Positions 39,182 to 47,690 are shown, counted from the first letter of the stretch. The stretch: 56,479 nt of DNA from an uncultured Methanomassiliicoccaceae archaeon (GCA_905187815.1 CAJJJM010000008.1:1-56479), one strand, 5' to 3'. Made by a program: numbers and translations. The notes: generated from the sequence alone by a model not told the origin.

Positions 39182-40405
39182 TCAGAAAGTGCGGACCTTT
39201 CCTTCGATGATCATATCGGAGACCTTGTCAACATTGTCCAACCAGTCGGTGGCGATGGCCTCGGCCTCGGATTTCCACTTTCCGAGGTTGGGGTTGGTCT
39301 CCGCATCGGGGAGGACGATCTGCACGGAGGCGTTGAGGGGCTCCGAGACGGGCTTTCCGATCTGGGACAGGAGCCTGACCCTGATCTCGGCCTCGTTGGT
39401 GACCTGCTTGGCGACGTCGTCGGCGATGAGCTTGGACATGACGTTGTAGATCTTTCCGATGTGGGTGATGGGGTTCTTTCCGGAGGTGGCCTCCATGGAC
39501 ATGGGCCTGTAGGGTGTGATCAGACCGTTGCACCTGTTACCCCTTCCGACGGATCCGTCGTCTCCCATCTCCTGGGACATTCCGGTGCATGTCAGGTAGT
39601 ACACGCCGCGCTGGTAGTCGTCACCGGTGTTGATGTCGAGCTTGAAGTTGACCTTCTCGTTGCCGATGATCTTCAGGGCGTTGTCGTAGACCTTGTTGTA
39701 CAGCTGCTCGATGGAGGACTTGTAGTGCTCGGCATCGTCGATGCGCTTGTCGATCATGGCGCATGCGACGGTCATGGTGACGTCGTCGCCGACCCTGGAG
39801 GCCATGACCTTGACGTCCTGTCCGGTCTCGGGCAGGTCCTTCTTCATGGCTCCGTTGATGTACTCCTCGGTCTGGAGGACGAGCTTGTCGGTGATGGAGT
39901 AGGGGGCGTAACCGACACCGAAGGAGGTGTCGTTTGCCAGGTGGCCGGAAGCCTTGTAGACACCGGTCAGGTCGTCGGATCCCATTCCGAGCTTGGCGTC
40001 GAGGATGATCTCGGAGTCGACGTCGAGGTTGGGGAAGGTCTTCCTGAGGTATTCCCTGGCGGCCTTGAGGGCCACGGGCTTGCAGGGGAGGGACTTCAGG
40101 TCCTCGCCCTCGCCGACGTGGGTGGTGGCGCGTCCGACGAGCAGGATGTAGGAGGGGTCGATGATGTTTCCGCCGCCGAACTTGGGTGCGGCCTGACCCG
40201 CGGCGATCTGGGTCTCGTCGGTGTTGTGGTGGAGGACGTGTCCGAACTCCTTCTTGTACATCTTGCAGAGGGCCTTACTGACCTCCTCCGCGAGGGCGTC
40301 GGCGACACTGTCAGGATGTCCGATTCCTTTCCTCTCGACGATTTCGACCTTTTTCATGGGCACGGGGATCTCGTTGAGACCCTCTACGTAGATGTTCTTG
40401 CTCAT
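39182..40405 (-). CDS. mat: S-adenosylmethionine synthetase, archaeal type
   Basis: A 407-residue enzyme that makes AdoMet from methionine and ATP. It belongs to the archaeal family (PF01941), distinct from bacterial MetK: VEIVERKGIGHPDSVADALA near 16-35, HHNTDETQIAAGQAAPKFGG, ILLVGRATTHVG, and DGSVGRGNRCNGLITPYRPM followed by SMEATSGKNPITHIGKIYNV. Essential for methyl-transfer metabolism and for radical-SAM enzymes. ATG 40405; an AT-rich element at about 40436-40447 is the likely promoter. It is divergent from an XRE-CBS gene, with a 105-bp shared regulatory region. Confidence 0.97.
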   Translation of the reverse strand: MSKNIYVEGLNEIPVPMKKVEIVERKGIGHPDSVADALAEEVSKALCKMYKKEFGHVLHHNTDETQIAAGQAAPKFGGGNIIDPSYILLVGRATTHVGEGEDLKSLPCKPVALKAAREYLRKTFPNLDVDSEIILDAKLGMGSDDLTGVYKASGHLANDTSFGVGYAPYSITDKLVLQTEEYINGAMKKDLPETGQDVKVMASRVGDDVTMTVACAMIDKRIDDAEHYKSSIEQLYNKVYDNALKIIGNEKVNFKLDINTGDDYQRGVYYLTCTGMSQEMGDDGSVGRGNRCNGLITPYRPMSMEATSGKNPITHIGKIYNVMSKLIADDVAKQVTNEAEIRVRLLSQIGKPVSEPLNASVQIVLPDAETNPNLGKWKSEAEAIATDWLDNVDKVSDMIIEGKVRTF

Positions 40406-40462
40406 GTGTAATAACCTCTGGGCCAAGGCATTATTTTTCCATTAATAAACAACGCTGTCTGT

Positions 40463-40482
40463 AATATTCGTAAAAGAATATT
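40463..40482. promoter_or_regulatory. Inverted repeat between mat and the XRE-CBS gene
   Basis: AATATTC-GTAAAA-GAATATT has perfect 7-bp arms and abuts the TATA-like TTCATATA about 25 bases before ATG 40510. Its position fits an operator for the XRE-CBS regulator, which may also act on mat. Confidence 0.5.
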
Positions 40483-40509
40483 CATATACTCTCTGGACGA
40501 TATCACGGC

Positions 40510-41073
40510 ATGAATTTTCCCCCTGCCTCGGACATAAAGCGCATAAGGAAGTCCCTGGATATCACCCAGACCGAGCTGGCCGCCGCCTCGGGTGTGAGCC
40601 AGAGCACCATAGCGAAGATCGAGCGCGGCAGGATGTCCGCCAGCTACGACACCGTCGTCAAGCTCTTCGAGACCCTCGACGGGATGAGGAGGGATGAGAA
40701 GAAGGACCTCACGGCGGCAGACGTGGCCTCCGAGAAGGTCGTGACTGTCCAGAGCACGGACAAGGTCCACCAGGCATCGGACCTCATGAGGGCGACCGGG
40801 TACTCCCAGCTGCCGGTCCTCAAGGGCGACGTCCCCGTGGGGAGCATATCAGAGAGGGGGATACTGGAGCTGCTGAGACAGGGGTCCACCATGGAGGAGC
40901 TGGGTCAGTCCGTCATCTCCAAGGTTATGGACGAATCCTATCCCGTCGTGTCCGACAGCACGCCGGTGTCGTCCGTGACCTCGTTGATGAGCAGCAGCGG
41001 AGCGGTGCTGGTATCCAAGAAGGGGAAGATCGTCGGCCTGATAACCAGCGCCGACATACTCAAGCTGATCTGA
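40510..41073 (+). CDS. XRE-type HTH regulator with a pair of CBS domains
   Basis: The 187 residues contain an N-terminal HTH (ASDIKRIRKSLDITQTELAA, SGVSQSTIAKIERGRMSASY, about 6-50) followed by two CBS motifs (KVVTVQSTDKVHQASDLMRA, GYSQLPVLKGDVPVGSISER, and ESYPVVSDSTPVSSVTSLMS with GKIVGLITSADILKLI at the end). CBS pairs commonly bind AMP, ATP or AdoMet. As it is divergent from AdoMet synthetase, AdoMet or adenylate sensing is an attractive inference. The last 136 bases overlap the 3' end of the convergent RNase Z gene. Confidence 0.9.
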   Translation: MNFPPASDIKRIRKSLDITQTELAAASGVSQSTIAKIERGRMSASYDTVVKLFETLDGMRRDEKKDLTAADVASEKVVTVQSTDKVHQASDLMRATGYSQLPVLKGDVPVGSISERGILELLRQGSTMEELGQSVISKVMDESYPVVSDSTPVSSVTSLMSSSGAVLVSKKGKIVGLITSADILKLI

Positions 41074-41993
41074 CCTCGGAGCCTTGCGTCGGCGCAAAGA
41101 CCGGCTCCGGAGATCCTGTACATCTGCATGTCCTCGGCGACATGCGTCTCCGGGAACACGAGCCTGGCCTCGTCAGCCACCGCCGCCCTGTCGTCGTAGC
41201 GGTTGCTGATGTGGGTGAGAATCAGATATCTGGCACCTGCATCCCTGGCGACCTCGCCCGCCTGCCTGGCGGTGGTGTGGAAGTGCTCATGGGCCTGCTG
41301 GGACTCCGAATCCATGTAAGTGGCTTCGTGGATGATCACGTCCGCGCCCCTCACGGCCTCGTCCTCGGTGCTGCACGGGCGGGTGTCCCCGCTATAGGCT
41401 ATGCGGTACCCCGGGATCGTCGGACCGACCACATCCTCCGGCCTCACGCCTCCAACGGGCTCGCCCCCTTTGAGGCGGGCCATGTCGCGTCCGGAGGTTA
41501 TTCCCAGGGCGCGGGCCTTCTCGGCGTCCAGCCTCCCAGGCCTGTCCCTGTCCTGGACCACATAGCCGACCGAGGCTATCCCGTGGTCGGTAGCGTACGG
41601 GCGGACGCTCATGCCCCTGACGTCCAGATCCTCCCCGCCGGAGACCTCGAGGACCTCCACGGGATACTGGGTCTCCCCCTCCGTGACCGACATTATGGCG
41701 TCTATGGCGTGTGCCGTGCCCGGAGGGCCGCAGACCAGGAGCGGGTCGGCGCGGTTGGACAGGCTCATCGTCTGGAGGAGCCCCGGGAGACCGAAGACAT
41801 GGTCACCGTGAAGATGAGTGATCAGGACGGCCCTGATCTTCATGAACGAGAAAGGCGAGAGCATCAGCTGACGCTGCGAACCCTCCCCGCAGTCGAGGAG
41901 GATTATGTCCGAGCCGCTCCTCAGCGCTATGCATGAGGTGGAGTGATCCTTGGACGGCACCGCGGCGCTCGTCCCCAGAAACAGGATCTCCAT
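40938..41993 (-). CDS. rnz: Ribonuclease Z (tRNA 3' endonuclease)
   Basis: A 351-residue metallo-beta-lactamase-fold enzyme that removes the 3' trailer of tRNA precursors. It shows MEILFLGTSAAVPSKDHSTS at the start, THLHGDHVFGLPGLLQTMSL (zinc motif HxHxDH near 62-66), IAYSGDTRPC, IHEATYMD, the AHEHFHTTARQAG exosite and LTHISNRY. The homologous part ends near residue 305 (DMQMYRISG), so about 45 extra residues are read through DNA whose other strand encodes the CBS domain; this tail is probably unselected. Its ATG overlaps the stop of the upstream zinc protein (TGATG). Confidence 0.94.
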   Translation of the reverse strand: MEILFLGTSAAVPSKDHSTSCIALRSGSDIILLDCGEGSQRQLMLSPFSFMKIRAVLITHLHGDHVFGLPGLLQTMSLSNRADPLLVCGPPGTAHAIDAIMSVTEGETQYPVEVLEVSGGEDLDVRGMSVRPYATDHGIASVGYVVQDRDRPGRLDAEKARALGITSGRDMARLKGGEPVGGVRPEDVVGPTIPGYRIAYSGDTRPCSTEDEAVRGADVIIHEATYMDSESQQAHEHFHTTARQAGEVARDAGARYLILTHISNRYDDRAAVADEARLVFPETHVAEDMQMYRISGAGLCADARLRGQISLSMSALVIRPTIFPFLDTSTAPLLLINEVTDDTGVLSDTTG

Positions 41994-42205
41994 CAGTAGT
42001 AGGAATCGAGTTCCCTGTCGGTCTTCGTCTGCTTCTTGAACTCCTTGTAGTGCTCCTTGCAGAGGTGCACCTGGCGGAGATCGTTGGACTTCAGGGAGAG
42101 CGATGTCTTTGCTACCTGTTTGATGTTGAAGGACCTCTCGGCGGGGTTGCTGCATCCCGCCACGTCGCAGGTCTCCTCAGCGGAGCCGTGCTTTGCCAAT
42201 GCCAT
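41993..42205 (-). CDS. Small zinc-binding protein
   Basis: 70 residues: MALAKHGSAEETCDVAGCSN, then VHLCKEHYKEFKKQTKTDRE. Four ligands (CDVAGC, LCKEHY) suggest a treble-clef-like zinc site. Its stop overlaps the RNase Z start by one base (TGATG), so the proteins are coupled. Similar short zinc proteins sit upstream of RNase Z in related archaea; a role in tRNA processing is inferred from this linkage. Confidence 0.7.
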   Translation of the reverse strand: MALAKHGSAEETCDVAGCSNPAERSFNIKQVAKTSLSLKSNDLRQVHLCKEHYKEFKKQTKTDRELDSYY

Positions 42206-42301
42206 GTCACCTGTAACCGCTTGTCGTATAGAAATAACCTGGCTCTCATGCCAGCGGGCCTCCAGCACCATTATCTACTCAGCACATTCATGCGGTCGGC
42301 G

Positions 42302-42964
42302 ATGACCAAGGTATCACCGTCCATGCTCTCCGCCGATTTCTCAAGGTTCGGAGAGGAGCTCGTCCGTGTTGAGAAAGCAGGGGCCGACTGGGCCCACCTC
42401 GACGTGATGGACGGGATGTTCGTCCCGAACATAACCTTCGGAGCACCGGTCATCAAGGCCATAAGGCACTGCTCGGACATCCCCCTGGATGCGCACCTCA
42501 TGATCGAGGACCCCATCAGGTACGTGGGGGACTTCGCAGACGCCGGATGCGACTGCATCACCGTCCACTGCGAGGCGACGGGCGATATCCACGGCGCGAT
42601 GAGGGAGATAGACAGGCGGGGGCTCAAGGTCGGGATATCGCTGAACCCCGAGACCCCTGTTGACGACATCCTCCCGTTCCTGGAGAACGCCGACATAGCC
42701 CTGGTCATGACCGTCCACCCCGGGTTCGGCGGACAGTCCTTCATCGGCGAGTGCGTCCCCAAGATAACCGCCATCAGGGAGTGGGCCGACGACCACAACC
42801 CCTCTCTGGAGATCTCCGTGGACGGAGGGATCAACTCGGAGACCGGCAGACGCTGCGTCGACGCGGGCGCGTCCGTCCTCGTGGCGGGATCCGCGCTCTT
42901 CAAGCTCGAGGACATGGGCCCGACCGTGGCGGAATGGCAGAGATACGGCCCGACGCTGGGGTGA
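42302..42964 (+). CDS. rpe: Ribulose-phosphate 3-epimerase
   Basis: A 220-residue TIM barrel that interconverts ribulose-5-phosphate and xylulose-5-phosphate. Signatures are VSPSMLSADFSRFGEELVRV (start), DWAHLDVMDGMFVPNITFG (catalytic Asp and metal ligands), DAHLMIEDP, VGISLNPETPVD, VMTVHPGFGGQSFI and EISVDGGINSETGRRCVDAG. The metal-binding His/Asp set is intact. ATG 42302 is the family-typical start; ATG 42290 lies four codons upstream. A TATA-like TTATCTA lies about 27 bases before it. fen1 follows four bases after the stop. Confidence 0.95.
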   Translation: MTKVSPSMLSADFSRFGEELVRVEKAGADWAHLDVMDGMFVPNITFGAPVIKAIRHCSDIPLDAHLMIEDPIRYVGDFADAGCDCITVHCEATGDIHGAMREIDRRGLKVGISLNPETPVDDILPFLENADIALVMTVHPGFGGQSFIGECVPKITAIREWADDHNPSLEISVDGGINSETGRRCVDAGASVLVAGSALFKLEDMGPTVAEWQRYGPTLG

Positions 42965-42968
42965 CACG

Positions 42969-43997
42969 ATGGGAGTAAACCTTTCACCCATCACGGAGGC
43001 GACCGAGATCAGCCTGGAGGACCTCCGCGGCAAGAGCGTCGCCATCGACGCGTACAACACGATATTCCAGTTCCTCTCCATAATCAGACAGCCCGACGGA
43101 AAGCCCCTCCAGGACTCCCAGGGGCGCGTAACGTCCCATCTGTCGGGGATCCTCTACAGGACCGCCAACCTGATAGAGGCCGGCATCGAGCCGTCGTTCG
43201 TCTTCGACGGGAAGCCGAACGAGATGAAGGCGGGAACCATCGAGGAGCGCATCGCGCGCAGGGAGAAGGCGATGGTCGAATACCAGCAGGCGCTCGAGGA
43301 GGGGGACCTCAAGAAGGCGTTCTCCAAGGCGCAGCAGACGTCCCGCATGACCCCAGACATCCTGGAGACCTCGAAGGAGCTGCTCACCCTGCTCGGCATA
43401 CCCGTTGTGCAGGCCCCGAGCGACGGAGAGGCGCAGGGCGCCTACATGTGCATGAAGGGGGACGTGTACGCATCCGCCTCGCAGGACTACGACTCGATCC
43501 TGTTCGGAGCCCCGCTGCTCGTCAGGAACCTCACGATCTCCGGAAGGAGGAAGGTCCCGGGCAAGAGCGTCTACAAGGACGTCAAGACCGAGATAGTCGA
43601 CTCCGGGAAGATGCTCGAGGACCTCGGCATCACCAGGGAGCAGCTGGTCGACGTGTGCATAATGATCGGCACCGACTTCAACGCCGGAGTCCCCGGAATC
43701 GGTCCGAAGAAAGGGCTCAAGCTCATACAGAAGCACGGCGACCTCGAGACGGTCATGGCGAAGACCGACATCGACATCCCGGAGTACGAGGACGTTAGGG
43801 CGATCTTCCTGAACGGGCCGAAATCGGACGACTACTCCGTGAAGCAGGGAAAGGCGGATCCAGAGGGCGTCCTTGAGCTGATGACCGACCACGGTTTCTC
43901 GGCGGACAGGGTCTCCACCGTCCTGAACAAGATCGAGGCGGCCCGCAAGGCGGAGTCCAACAGAAGGAAGCAGAAATCCCTCGACGCCTGGTTCTGA
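42969..43997 (+). CDS. fen: Flap endonuclease 1
   Basis: A 342-residue structure-specific nuclease that removes RNA-primed 5' flaps in lagging-strand replication and repair. It shows KSVAIDAYNTIFQFLSIIRQ (Asp of the active site), FVFDGKPNEMKAGTIEER, VVQAPSDGEAQGAYM, ASQDYDSILFGAP and IMIGTDFNAGVPGIGPKKGL with the helix-hairpin-helix. The C-terminus QKSLDAWF is a PIP box (Q-x2-L-x2-W-F) for the PCNA clamp. It is co-transcribed with rpe. Confidence 0.97.
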   Translation: MGVNLSPITEATEISLEDLRGKSVAIDAYNTIFQFLSIIRQPDGKPLQDSQGRVTSHLSGILYRTANLIEAGIEPSFVFDGKPNEMKAGTIEERIARREKAMVEYQQALEEGDLKKAFSKAQQTSRMTPDILETSKELLTLLGIPVVQAPSDGEAQGAYMCMKGDVYASASQDYDSILFGAPLLVRNLTISGRRKVPGKSVYKDVKTEIVDSGKMLEDLGITREQLVDVCIMIGTDFNAGVPGIGPKKGLKLIQKHGDLETVMAKTDIDIPEYEDVRAIFLNGPKSDDYSVKQGKADPEGVLELMTDHGFSADRVSTVLNKIEAARKAESNRRKQKSLDAWF

Positions 43998-43999
43998 GG

Positions 44000-44665
44000 T
44001 CAGCACCTGACCGTCAGCCTGACCAGGCTGATGCCCTGGGCAAGACGCCTGCTGTACACGTCACGGCACCTCTTGTAGCTCTGGAACCTCCTCTCGGCGG
44101 CCTCCACGTCGCCGTACACCTTCCAGCATCCGATGCACCTGCTGCATCTGCCCTCGTTCTCGATGTACCCCCTGACATCCTCTATCGGATAGTCCAGGAA
44201 TATCCCGACCTCCGGCGGCATCAGCGGGCAGTGCGTGAACCTGTCGAACAGCTCCGCGAGCGTGGACGTGCATCCGTTGGCGGCGTATCCGTATCCGGCG
44301 AGGAAGTCCCTAACCTCCCTGTCCCTCAGACGGGCCTCCAGGAGCTTCGGGCGGTAGACATAGAGCAGGCATCCCTCGTCGTCGACGACGAGGAAATCGA
44401 TCCTGAGGCCCCTGTGGGACAGCTCGTACTCCAGTCCGGATACCTGTTCCAGAATACCATGAGGATCGGAGTTGACCCTGAACATGCTCCCGCACTTGAA
44501 TCCGGCGAGAGTAGGCGCACAGTGACGGACTATGCGCTCATGCAGGTCGGGAACGGAGGTTTCAGCGCCCTCTGGGCATGTCTCAGGTTCGGGGGCGCCG
44601 GGCTCATGGAATACTATGTCGGAAAGTCCCCTTCCGATGCATGTGTCATGGTGCTCCGATCTCAT
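44000..44665 (-). CDS. DUF3793 family protein
   Basis: A 221-residue member of DUF3793: HCAPTLAGFKCGSMFRVNSD near 48, GLRIDFLVVDDEGCLLYVYR near 86, LAELFDRFTHCPLMPPEVGI, FLDYPIEDVRGYIENEG and GCWKVYGDVEAAERRFQSYK near 180. A Cys cluster (GRCSRCIGCWK) is present. The family occurs in anaerobic gut bacteria and archaea and is often found near iron or flavodoxin genes. The start lies just after a palindromic TTTAGGA/TCCTAAA site, so iron- or metal-dependent repression is plausible. It ends two bases from the convergent fen1 gene. Confidence 0.85.
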   Translation of the reverse strand: MRSEHHDTCIGRGLSDIVFHEPGAPEPETCPEGAETSVPDLHERIVRHCAPTLAGFKCGSMFRVNSDPHGILEQVSGLEYELSHRGLRIDFLVVDDEGCLLYVYRPKLLEARLRDREVRDFLAGYGYAANGCTSTLAELFDRFTHCPLMPPEVGIFLDYPIEDVRGYIENEGRCSRCIGCWKVYGDVEAAERRFQSYKRCRDVYSRRLAQGISLVRLTVRC

Positions 44666-44669
44666 GGTG

Positions 44670-44740
44670 TTTAGGACATCCTAAAGATAGTATTTAATGA
44701 TTTAGGCTTCATTAAAAAATTGTAATGTCTCCTAAAGATA
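44670..44740. promoter_or_regulatory. DtxR/IdeR-like operator cluster
   Basis: TTTAGGA-CA-TCCTAAA (44670-44685) is an inverted repeat with 7-bp arms immediately upstream of the DUF3793 start. A TTTAGG half-site occurs near 44700 and TCCTAAAGATA at 44730-44740, sharing TCCTAAAGATA with the first site. The motif resembles metal-dependent DtxR-family boxes (TTAGG...CCTAA). Confidence 0.5.
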
Positions 44741-44798
44741 TCTTTCCGACAAGGGCGTCATCGGCAACGATAAACGGTTGAGATGCCGTGCGGAGTCG

Positions 44799-45524
44799 AT
44801 GAATCCCGGCAGATCGACGTTCGCTGACGCCCACATACACGTCTCGGAGAGGGGGTTCGGATCGGGATATCCCGACATAGGGGACGCGGAGATGCTCTTC
44901 GGCTGCACCGCGAGGCCGTCCGAGTGGGAAGACATGTTCGGATGCGACGTTCCGGGGACAGTGAGGTTCTACGGGGTTCACCCATGGTACGCGGACGAAT
45001 GGAGCGCCGCCGTCTCGGATCGTCTCAGATCCATACTCGAGAAGGATGAGGCGGCAAACGTCGGGGAGATCGGACTGGACTCCAAACGCGGTCCACTGGC
45101 CCAGCAGATCGCGGCGATGGACGACCAGCTCGACATCGCATCGGACCTCGGCAGGATGGCGAACATCCACATGGTCGGATACGAGAGGGAGGTCCTCGAA
45201 TCCGTGAGGAGGCACGGAAGAGGATGCTGCGCCATCGTGCTGCACTCGTTCTCATCCGAGAGTTATGTGAAGCCTTTCGCGGATGCTGGATGCATGTTCT
45301 CCCTCAACCCCAGGATACTCGCGAGATCCGAGCCCCGCCTGGTACGCCTTCTGGATGCCATACCTCGGGACAGGCTCCTGGTAGAGACCGACGCCCCGTA
45401 TCTGGCCAGGGGCTTCGAGGGCATGCACTGCTTCGCGGAGAGGCTCAGCGACGTGATGGGGCTGGATGGGGACGAGGTCCTTGGAATCACCCTCGGGAAC
45501 GCAAGGAGGGCGGCCGGTGTCTGA
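44799..45524 (+). CDS. TatD-like metal-dependent hydrolase
   Basis: A protein of about 241 residues with the amidohydrolase pattern of TatD: FADAHIHVSERGF near 6 (HxH), FYGVHPWYADEW, NVGEIGLDSKRGPLAQQIAA near 85 (Glu ligand), NIHMVGYEREVLESV, VLHSFSSES near 135 and LLVETDAPYLARGFEGM near 195 (Asp ligand). TatD enzymes are divalent-metal 3'-exonucleases or phosphodiesterases. ATG 44799 is preferred; a TTG at 44778 is possible. Its end overlaps the GTG start of the E1-like gene. Confidence 0.85.
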   Translation: MNPGRSTFADAHIHVSERGFGSGYPDIGDAEMLFGCTARPSEWEDMFGCDVPGTVRFYGVHPWYADEWSAAVSDRLRSILEKDEAANVGEIGLDSKRGPLAQQIAAMDDQLDIASDLGRMANIHMVGYEREVLESVRRHGRGCCAIVLHSFSSESYVKPFADAGCMFSLNPRILARSEPRLVRLLDAIPRDRLLVETDAPYLARGFEGMHCFAERLSDVMGLDGDEVLGITLGNARRAAGV

Positions 45525-46224
45525 CCTCTCGCAGAGGACGGGCCTGCTCGTCGGCGAGGAGGGCATCAGGAGACTCTCCGAGACGTCGGTCATCCTGGCA
45601 GGGGTCGGGGCTGTCGGCGGATACGCCCTCGAGGGTCTGGTCCGCGCCGGCATCGGGCACATCAGGGTCGTGGACGGGGATGTGTTCAGCGGCAGCAACC
45701 TGAACAGGCAGATACTGGCGACCGTGGACACCGTCGGAAGACCGAAGGCGGAGGTCGCCTGCGAGAGGGCCAGGTCCATCAACCCCGGGATCGAGATCGA
45801 GCCCGTGTCCGCTCTCGTCGACGACTCCACGGCGGATGGGATCCTGTCGGGGGACTTCGATGTGCTGGTGGACGCCATCGATACGGTCAGATGCAAGGTG
45901 TCCCTCCTGAGAAGGGCGTCCGAGACCGGCATGGTCACGTTCTCCTCCATGGGCGCGGCCCTCCATCTGGACACGCAGATGGTCCGCGTGGCCCCGCTCA
46001 GGAAGACGTCGGTCTGCCCGCTCGCCGCCGCGGTGAGGAAGGGGCTCAGGGACCTCGACACATCGAACATCACATGCGTCTACTCCGTGGAACCCCCCAT
46101 CGCGGTTCCGACCGACAGGGACGAGCACGGGAAGAGCGTCCTGGGATCACTGCCGACTGTGCCTGCCGTCTTCGGGATGACGCTGGCGAACCTGGTCATC
46201 CAGCATGTCCTGGGACGCCAGTGA
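45517..46224 (+). CDS. E1-like ThiF/TcdA-family protein
   Basis: A 235-residue ubiquitin-activating-like enzyme: VILAGVGAVGGYALEGLVRA (nucleotide-binding), GIGHIRVVDGDVFSGSNLNR followed by QILATVDTVGRPKAEVACER, DVLVDAIDTVRCKVSLLRRA, and SMGAALHLDTQMVRVAPL. The order and size match tRNA threonylcarbamoyladenosine dehydratase (TcdA/CsdL), which dehydrates t6A37 to the cyclic form with ATP; MoeB/ThiF-like roles cannot be excluded. The GTG start at 45517 overlaps the TatD-like stop by eight bases, so they form an operon. Confidence 0.85.
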   Translation: MSDLSQRTGLLVGEEGIRRLSETSVILAGVGAVGGYALEGLVRAGIGHIRVVDGDVFSGSNLNRQILATVDTVGRPKAEVACERARSINPGIEIEPVSALVDDSTADGILSGDFDVLVDAIDTVRCKVSLLRRASETGMVTFSSMGAALHLDTQMVRVAPLRKTSVCPLAAAVRKGLRDLDTSNITCVYSVEPPIAVPTDRDEHGKSVLGSLPTVPAVFGMTLANLVIQHVLGRQ

Positions 46225-46264
46225 TGGGAACCTGTTATCTACTGGATGCGCTTTTGGAGTCTCC

Positions 46265-46348
46265 ATGTCCGGAAAGAACATCAAACTCATGGGCGTCGCG
46301 GCAGTTGTCATCGTCATCTGCCTCCTCTTCTCCTGGGCCACACTCTGA
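46265..46348 (+). CDS. Small membrane protein (27 aa)
   Basis: MSGKNIKLMGVAAVVIVICL followed by LFSWATL: a short basic N-terminus and one hydrophobic helix. A TATA-like TTATCTA lies about 25 bases before the ATG. It resembles single-pass small membrane peptides; real expression needs proof. Confidence 0.4.
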   Translation: MSGKNIKLMGVAAVVIVICLLFSWATL

Positions 46349-46418
46349 TAGGCCGAAACGAACATCGGAGACGTGCCGTCTGATCTGATACCGGCAGGTA
46401 TGCGTCGTAGACGGACGA

Positions 46419-47690
46419 TCACTGGCGGGGACTCACCAGGGTTATGGAGTCCAGGGTATCGAGGTCTGCCTGCTGGCTCTCGCTGTAGTAGCCGACAGGC
46501 ACCGCGTACGAGTCGTACGTGGTCTCGCAGAAACGGTACACCTCTCCGGTTGTGAGGGTGAACCACCCGCATTCGTAGCCTCCGTAGCGGAACTCGAACA
46601 TGGCGTCCGGTTCATAGCCGTCGATGACCACCAGTGACATCATGTGTCCAGGCGGCGAGGCGAGCGCGCTCCTGTATCCCGCGGCAGAGAACAGAGCCGC
46701 GGACAGGAAGGCCGTGTCCTCGCAGTCCCCCATCCCCATGTACAGGGTCTCCATCGGATACGCCCAGTACTCCTCGCTCCCGTAGAGGAACAGGTCCGGC
46801 GACCCATAGGGCGATTCAGCATAGATGCCGGCGGCGGCCTCCGCCCCGACGGGCGGATAATCCACTGTCATCTGGACGAACGACAGGAGGTAGTCGGCGT
46901 AATCCTGGCTCCCCTCGACGGGCTCGTGACCGTGGACCTCGGCGTAGGCGTCGGAAAGCGCGCGCTCCAGGGACAGTATGTCGCTGTCGACTACCACGAA
47001 ACGGGCATCGCTCTGATGGTTGGAGCCGCGATAGGCCCCGTCCTCCCTGTATCCGAGGAAATCGGACAGCTGGAACCACCATTCCACAGTGTATGTGCGG
47101 TCGATACCGCCGTCGTAGCGGGACCATGTCCAGGTCTTTTGAACCCCGCCGTCCACGATCACATGGCCGCTGTGTCGGGTCTCACCGTCGACCTGCAGGA
47201 AGACCTCGTACATCCCCGGACCCGGAAGACGCAGCACATCACCGTCTGAATAGCTGAATCCCGTCTCCGAGTAGAACGGTCCGTCGCGTTCAAGATACGG
47301 GGAGCAGGCATCTTTCCACATCCAGGCGGCATCACCATCCCCCACGTACATCAGGGAGACCGGGGAGTACGGCCCTGTGAGCAATATGTCGTCAGAGCAC
47401 ATCCCTCCCTTAAGTGTGACGTCCCCAACGGTCGTCTCGACGCCGCCGTCCCCTGGGTCATCGGTCGAGGACGTCATCGCGGCGAGAACGAAGACGAGCG
47501 CTATGGCGACCATGACGAGGGCGACGATCACCAGGATCCCCTTGAGACCGCTGTCCTTCATCCTGCGATCGGGAGCGGGCACCGATTCAGGGATGTCGAC
47601 CTGGGTCCCGCATTCACTGCAATACCTCTGCCCAGGCTCCAGCCTGGCCCCGCACCGATGGCAGTACATGTATGGGAATCGGACCGCCAT
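46419..47690 (-). CDS. Membrane-anchored zinc-ribbon / transglutaminase-like protein
   Basis: A 423-residue protein with an N-terminal zinc ribbon (MYCHRCGARLEPGQRYCSECG, Cys at about 9, 12, 23, 26) and one transmembrane helix (GILVIVALVMVAIALVFVLA, about 50-70). A large extracytoplasmic part follows, ending in a transglutaminase-like cysteine domain: GMGDCEDTAFLSAALFSAAG with the active Cys near 337, SPPGHMMSLVVIDG with the His, and an Asp in the GYEPDAMF block. The triad is in transglutaminase-like order. It may act on surface proteins or cell-wall-like material; zinc-ribbon/TM proteins of this kind are frequent in Methanomassiliicoccales. Confidence 0.75.
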   Translation of the reverse strand: MAVRFPYMYCHRCGARLEPGQRYCSECGTQVDIPESVPAPDRRMKDSGLKGILVIVALVMVAIALVFVLAAMTSSTDDPGDGGVETTVGDVTLKGGMCSDDILLTGPYSPVSLMYVGDGDAAWMWKDACSPYLERDGPFYSETGFSYSDGDVLRLPGPGMYEVFLQVDGETRHSGHVIVDGGVQKTWTWSRYDGGIDRTYTVEWWFQLSDFLGYREDGAYRGSNHQSDARFVVVDSDILSLERALSDAYAEVHGHEPVEGSQDYADYLLSFVQMTVDYPPVGAEAAAGIYAESPYGSPDLFLYGSEEYWAYPMETLYMGMGDCEDTAFLSAALFSAAGYRSALASPPGHMMSLVVIDGYEPDAMFEFRYGGYECGWFTLTTGEVYRFCETTYDSYAVPVGYYSESQQADLDTLDSITLVSPRQ

